15,962 bases of DNA from assembly GCA_031272375.1 (NCBI GenBank), contig JAISTY010000042.1, forward strand, positions 1-15,962, read 5' to 3'. The notes beneath the pieces are model-generated. The model worked only from the letters and a program-made list of their open reading frames with translations, did not search any database and was not told the DNA's origin. Source of the stretch: Opitutaceae bacterium. GTDB lineage: Bacteria; Verrucomicrobiota; Verrucomicrobiia; Opitutales; Opitutaceae. Each line of letters begins with the position of its first letter. The first letter of the stretch is position 1. Positions 12,926-15,962 of this stretch are shown piece after piece. Both the position numbers and the translations under genes were made by a program.

Positions 12926-14389
12926 ATGAACGAGATGTCCGAACTTTCCCACGACCAGCACGCGGTGCGCCGCAAGAAACTGGCCGATCTGCGCGCGGCG
13001 GGACACGACCCCTTCCGCGCGAACTTTTCCCCGACCCACTTCTCCGCCGACGCCGTGAAACTGCACGAGGACGGCAGGGACAACGCCGTCACCGTGGCCG
13101 TCGCCGGACGCCTCGTCACCATGCGCGTCCAGGGCGGCAGCGCCTTCGCGAAGCTCCTCGACCAGAAGGGGCAAATCCAGATTTACGCGCGCCGCGACGT
13201 CCTCGGCGAGGAGGCCTACGCCGCCTTCAAGAAAATTGACCTCGGCGACTTCGTCGGCGTCACCGGCACGCTTTTCAAGACGAAGACGGGCGAGGTGACG
13301 GTGCGCGTCACGGGCTTCACGCTGGTTGCGAAGGCGCTGCGCCCGCTGCCGGAGAAATGGCACGGGTTGAGCGACGCCGAGCAGGTCTGCCGCCAACGCT
13401 ACCTCGACCTCGTCGTGAACCCCGAATCGCGGGTGCGGCTCATGCTGCGCTCCAAAATCGTCTCCTTCATCCGGCGTTTCCTCGAGGACAGGGATTTTCT
13501 CGAGGTGGAGACGCCCGTGCTGCAATCGGTGGCGGGCGGCGCGGCGGCGCGGCCTTTTGCGACGCACCACAACGCCCTCGGCGTGGACTTCGTCCTGCGC
13601 ATCTCCCTGGAACTTTACCTGAAACGGATGCTCGTGGGCGGCTTCGACCGCGTTTTCGAGATCGGACGCGCCTTCCGCAACGAGGGCGTCTCCCGCCGCC
13701 ACAACCCGGAGTTCACCATGCTCGAGGTCTATCAGGCCTACTCCGACTACCGCGGCATGATGGCGCTCGTCCGCGACCTCCTGCAGTCCCTCTGCCGCGA
13801 GGTGCTCGGAACCTCCGACATCGGGCGCGCCGACGGCACCGTCATCCACCTCGGCGGCGAATGGCGCGAGGCGAGATACAAGGACCTCGTCCGCGAGGCC
13901 ACCGGCGACCCCGGCTGGTTTGAACGGACAAAGGCGGAGAAACTCGCCGCGACCCGCGCCCTCGGATTGTTCGCCGACGAGCAATGGGAGGACTACGAGA
14001 TCACCAACGAGATCTTCTCCAAAAAAATCGAACCGGCGCTGATCCAGCCGACCTTCGTCACCCACCTGCCGAAGGAACTCTGCCCGCTCGCCAAACTCAC
14101 CGCGGACGACCCGACGACCATAGACGTCTTTGAGCTGACCATCGGCGGCATGGAAATCGCCCCCGCCTACTCGGAGCAGAACGACCCCGACGCGCAGCGG
14201 GCGATGTTCGAGGCCCAGGCCGGCGGCGAAACCCAGAAAATTGACAACGACTTCCTCCTCGCCCTCGAGCACGGCATGCCCCCCGCCGGCGGCATGGGCA
14301 TCGGCATTGACCGCCTCTGCATCCTGCTCACCGGCGCCGAAAGCATCCGCGACGTCATCCTCTACCCGCAGTTGAGGCCGGGCAGCTGA
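12926..14389 (+). CDS. lysS: Lysine--tRNA ligase (class II)
   Basis: This enzyme charges tRNA-Lys with lysine using ATP. The product is 487 residues, normal for bacterial class II LysRS. The N-terminal OB-fold anticodon domain spans about 50-150 (AGRLVTMRVQGGSAFAKLLD, GDFVGVTGTLFKTKTGE). The catalytic core shows motif 1 (FLEVETPVLQ), GGAAARPFATHHNAL, ELYLKRMLVGGFDRVFEIGR, motif 2 (FRNEGVSRRHNPEFTMLEVY) and motif 3 (GMGIGIDRLCILLT). One strongly conserved lysine-site segment departs from the textbook form: GMEIAPAYSEQNDP instead of the common EIAN(G/A)(F/Y)SELND. ATG 12926 is chosen from the family start; ATG 12935 is also possible. lolC starts 26 bp downstream, so the genes probably form an operon, an arrangement seen in other diderms. 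Confidence 0.97.
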   Translation: MNEMSELSHDQHAVRRKKLADLRAAGHDPFRANFSPTHFSADAVKLHEDGRDNAVTVAVAGRLVTMRVQGGSAFAKLLDQKGQIQIYARRDVLGEEAYAAFKKIDLGDFVGVTGTLFKTKTGEVTVRVTGFTLVAKALRPLPEKWHGLSDAEQVCRQRYLDLVVNPESRVRLMLRSKIVSFIRRFLEDRDFLEVETPVLQSVAGGAAARPFATHHNALGVDFVLRISLELYLKRMLVGGFDRVFEIGRAFRNEGVSRRHNPEFTMLEVYQAYSDYRGMMALVRDLLQSLCREVLGTSDIGRADGTVIHLGGEWREARYKDLVREATGDPGWFERTKAEKLAATRALGLFADEQWEDYEITNEIFSKKIEPALIQPTFVTHLPKELCPLAKLTADDPTTIDVFELTIGGMEIAPAYSEQNDPDAQRAMFEAQAGGETQKIDNDFLLALEHGMPPAGGMGIGIDRLCILLTGAESIRDVILYPQLRPGS

Positions 14390-14415
14390 CGCGCCGCGAA
14401 AAAAAAACTCCCCCG

Positions 14416-15648
14416 ATGCCCTGGTATCTCCATCTCGCGCTGCGGCAGCTTTTCCCCTCGGGGCGGCGCGTGCCCTTCTTCACCGTCATGTCCATCACCG
14501 GCGTCCTGCTCGGCGTCGCCCTGCTCTACGTCTCGACCAGCGTGATGGGCGGCTTCGGCTTTGAAATCCGCCGCATGATTGTCGAGACGCAGGGCGACGT
14601 CCAGGTGCGCTCCGGCTCCCTCATCGCCGACCCCGCGCCGGCCCTCGCCGCCATCCGCGCGACCAAAGGCGTGACGGGCGCGACGCCCGTCGCCGAGGGC
14701 GTCGTCATGCTCGAGCACAAGGGCCGCCCCGTCTTCCCCGCCATCCAGGGCGTTGACCCGGCGACCGTCGGCTCCGTTGTCCCCCTCGACCGCTACATGC
14801 GCGCCGGCTCGCTCGACGACCTCGACGACGACGGCGTCATCCTGAGCGCGCAACTGGCCTCGGCCCTCGGCGCGCGCGTCGGCGACCGGGTGGAGGTCAC
14901 CTCGCCCCTCCTGCTGGAACGCCTGAAAAGCGACGAGGTCTTCCTGCCGCGCGAGCTGCGCGTCGCCGGCGTCTTCGAGATCGGCCACCAGCACTTGGAC
15001 AAAAACGTCGCCGTCGTCACCCTGCGGCGGATGCAGGATTTATACGGGCTGGGAAAGGCGGTCCACGGCGTCAACGTCCGCCTCGCCCCCGGCGCGGACG
15101 CCGACGCCGCGGCCGCGGTTCTTGACGGCAACCTGCCGCCGGGCGCCGGGCGCGCCCGCTCGTGGAAGGCCGCGAACGAGGGCTTCCTCTACGTCATCCA
15201 GCTGGAGAAGAACCTGATTTTCTTCCTGCTGATGTTCATCGTCGTCGTGGCGGCGTTCTCGCTGGCCAGCTCGCTGCTGACCTCCGTGGTGCGCAAGACG
15301 CGCGAGATCGGCCTGCTGCGGGCGCTCGGCGCGGGCGCCGGACAAGTCGCCGCCTGCTTTTGTCTGCAGGGTTTTCTGATCGGCGTGTGGGGCACCGTCC
15401 TCGGCCTCGGCGCCGGCTGGGTGTTCATGTTTTTCAGGAACGACATCCTCGGCGCCTTCATGCGCCTGACCTCGCGGGAGTCGGAGATGTTGCAATTCTA
15501 CAACACCAACCTCCTCCCCGCGCACCTCTCCGCGGCGGACTTCTGGATCATCGTCGGCTTTTCCGTCTGCGTCTCCACCCTCGCCGGTCTGCTCCCCGCC
15601 TGGCGCGCCTCGCGCCTCAAACCAACGGAGGCCCTCCGCAATGACTGA
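14416..15648 (+). CDS. lolC: Lipoprotein-releasing ABC transporter permease (LolC/LolE family)
   Basis: The product is 410 residues, the usual size. This inner-membrane permease works with the LolD ATPase to release outer-membrane lipoproteins to LolA. It has one N-terminal membrane helix (VPFFTVMSITGVLLGVALLY, about 19-38) and a large periplasmic domain (about 50-260; MacB-PCD-like, including VQVRSGSLI, AIQGVDP, DGVILSAQLASALGARVGD). Three C-terminal helices follow (FFLLMFIVVVAAFSLASSLL, the FLIGVWGTVLGLGAGWVFMF stretch, FWIIVGFSVCVSTLAGLLPA). The coupling segment VVRKTREIGLLRALGAGAGQ (FtsX signature) and the terminal ASRLKPTEALRND are typical. The stop overlaps the lolD start by 8 bp, pointing to translational coupling. 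Without a second permease in view, LolC and LolE cannot be told apart; it may be a homodimeric type. Confidence 0.9.
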   Translation: MPWYLHLALRQLFPSGRRVPFFTVMSITGVLLGVALLYVSTSVMGGFGFEIRRMIVETQGDVQVRSGSLIADPAPALAAIRATKGVTGATPVAEGVVMLEHKGRPVFPAIQGVDPATVGSVVPLDRYMRAGSLDDLDDDGVILSAQLASALGARVGDRVEVTSPLLLERLKSDEVFLPRELRVAGVFEIGHQHLDKNVAVVTLRRMQDLYGLGKAVHGVNVRLAPGADADAAAAVLDGNLPPGAGRARSWKAANEGFLYVIQLEKNLIFFLLMFIVVVAAFSLASSLLTSVVRKTREIGLLRALGAGAGQVAACFCLQGFLIGVWGTVLGLGAGWVFMFFRNDILGAFMRLTSRESEMLQFYNTNLLPAHLSAADFWIIVGFSVCVSTLAGLLPAWRASRLKPTEALRND

Positions 15649-15962
15649 CAACCCGCCGCCCCCCGTGCTGGAAGCCGCCGCGCTGGAGAAAACCTTCGCC
15701 AGCGGGACGGAAAACTTGCGCGTGCTGCGCGGCGCCGCGCTCGCCGTCGCGGAGGGCGAAAGCGTGAGCATCCGCGGCGAGTCCGGCTCCGGCAAATCCA
15801 CCCTCCTCCACCTGCTCGCCGGCCTCGACGCCCCCGACGCCGGAAGCGTCCTCTGGGCCGGCGCGCCCCCCTCCGCCCCGCGCCGCGCCGCCTTCCTCGG
15901 CATTGTCTTCCAATCCTTCCACCTCATCCCGGAGCTGACGGCCCTGGACAACGTCCTCCTCG
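15641..15962 (+). CDS. lolD: Lipoprotein-releasing ABC transporter ATPase, N-terminal part (cut by right edge)
   Basis: The first 107 codons are present. Walker A is GESGSGKST (46-54, K52) and the Q-loop reads VFQSFHLIPELTALDNVLL (89-107, Q91), close to the LolD pattern QFHHLLPDFTALENV. It hydrolyses ATP to drive the LolC-type permease encoded just upstream, with which it overlaps by 8 bp. The Walker A to Q-loop distance (K52 to Q91) is about seven residues shorter than in E. coli LolD as I recall it, the loss falling in the AGAPPSAPRRAA segment. Signature motif, Walker B and H-loop lie beyond the window. Confidence 0.92.
   Translation, partial: MTDNPPPPVLEAAALEKTFASGTENLRVLRGAALAVAEGESVSIRGESGSGKSTLLHLLAGLDAPDAGSVLWAGAPPSAPRRAAFLGIVFQSFHLIPELTALDNVLL

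Noticed and set aside
12014..14272. 752-codon open frame antisense to lysS and the second DNRLRE gene
   Set aside because: It crosses two genes and a dispersed repeat with low-complexity Arg/Glu/Gly/His content; it is a shadow of high GC.

Overview
The window looks like a piece of a GC-rich Verrucomicrobiota chromosome, most probably Opitutaceae. This assignment is inference. It rests on a PEP-CTERM protein with a DNRLRE-type domain, a Lol lipoprotein-export operon (diderm cell), a GTP-type PEP carboxykinase, a lysS-lolC-lolD arrangement, few Shine-Dalgarno sites, and several families of short intergenic repeats. No rRNA, tRNA or CRISPR array was seen.

Left part (1-2546): the start of a leftward membrane protein cut by the window edge, a GC-rich gap carrying a 13-bp-stem hairpin and a 4 x 15-bp tandem repeat, then pckG with a good intrinsic terminator.

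Accessory island (about 2480-6660): a class II (self-inhibited) Fic protein with a C-terminal winged helix, preceded by repeated CTTTCATTTGC boxes and bracketed by near-identical 22-bp direct repeats. Next come a markedly AT-richer GIY-YIG/DUF4357 protein and a leftward REP-associated tyrosine transposase (RAYT) carrying an extra C-terminal domain of about 140 residues. The transposase lies between two 150-156-bp direct repeats whose ends are opposed REP-like hairpins. The island ends in a mosaic of other dispersed repeats. The RAYT with its repeats is the best candidate for an unusual system here.

Middle (6668-10901): a small predicted outer-membrane beta-barrel, a DHDPS/N-acetylneuraminate-lyase family aldolase, and a convergent lacI-type regulator plus secreted SGNH hydrolase pair. 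The aldolase and hydrolase overlap at their stop codons. Together these suggest a regulated, periplasm-to-cytoplasm route for an (acylated) sugar acid, but no substrate can be named.

Right part (11267-15962): two paralogous secreted DNRLRE-type proteins separated by a dispersed repeat that also appears, inverted, at 6342-6514. The repeat runs into the end of the first gene and codes for the tail of its PEP-CTERM anchor, and a fragment of the same repeat vocabulary lies inside the signal-peptide codons of the second. A likely lysS-lolC-lolD operon follows, with the LolD ATPase cut by the window edge.
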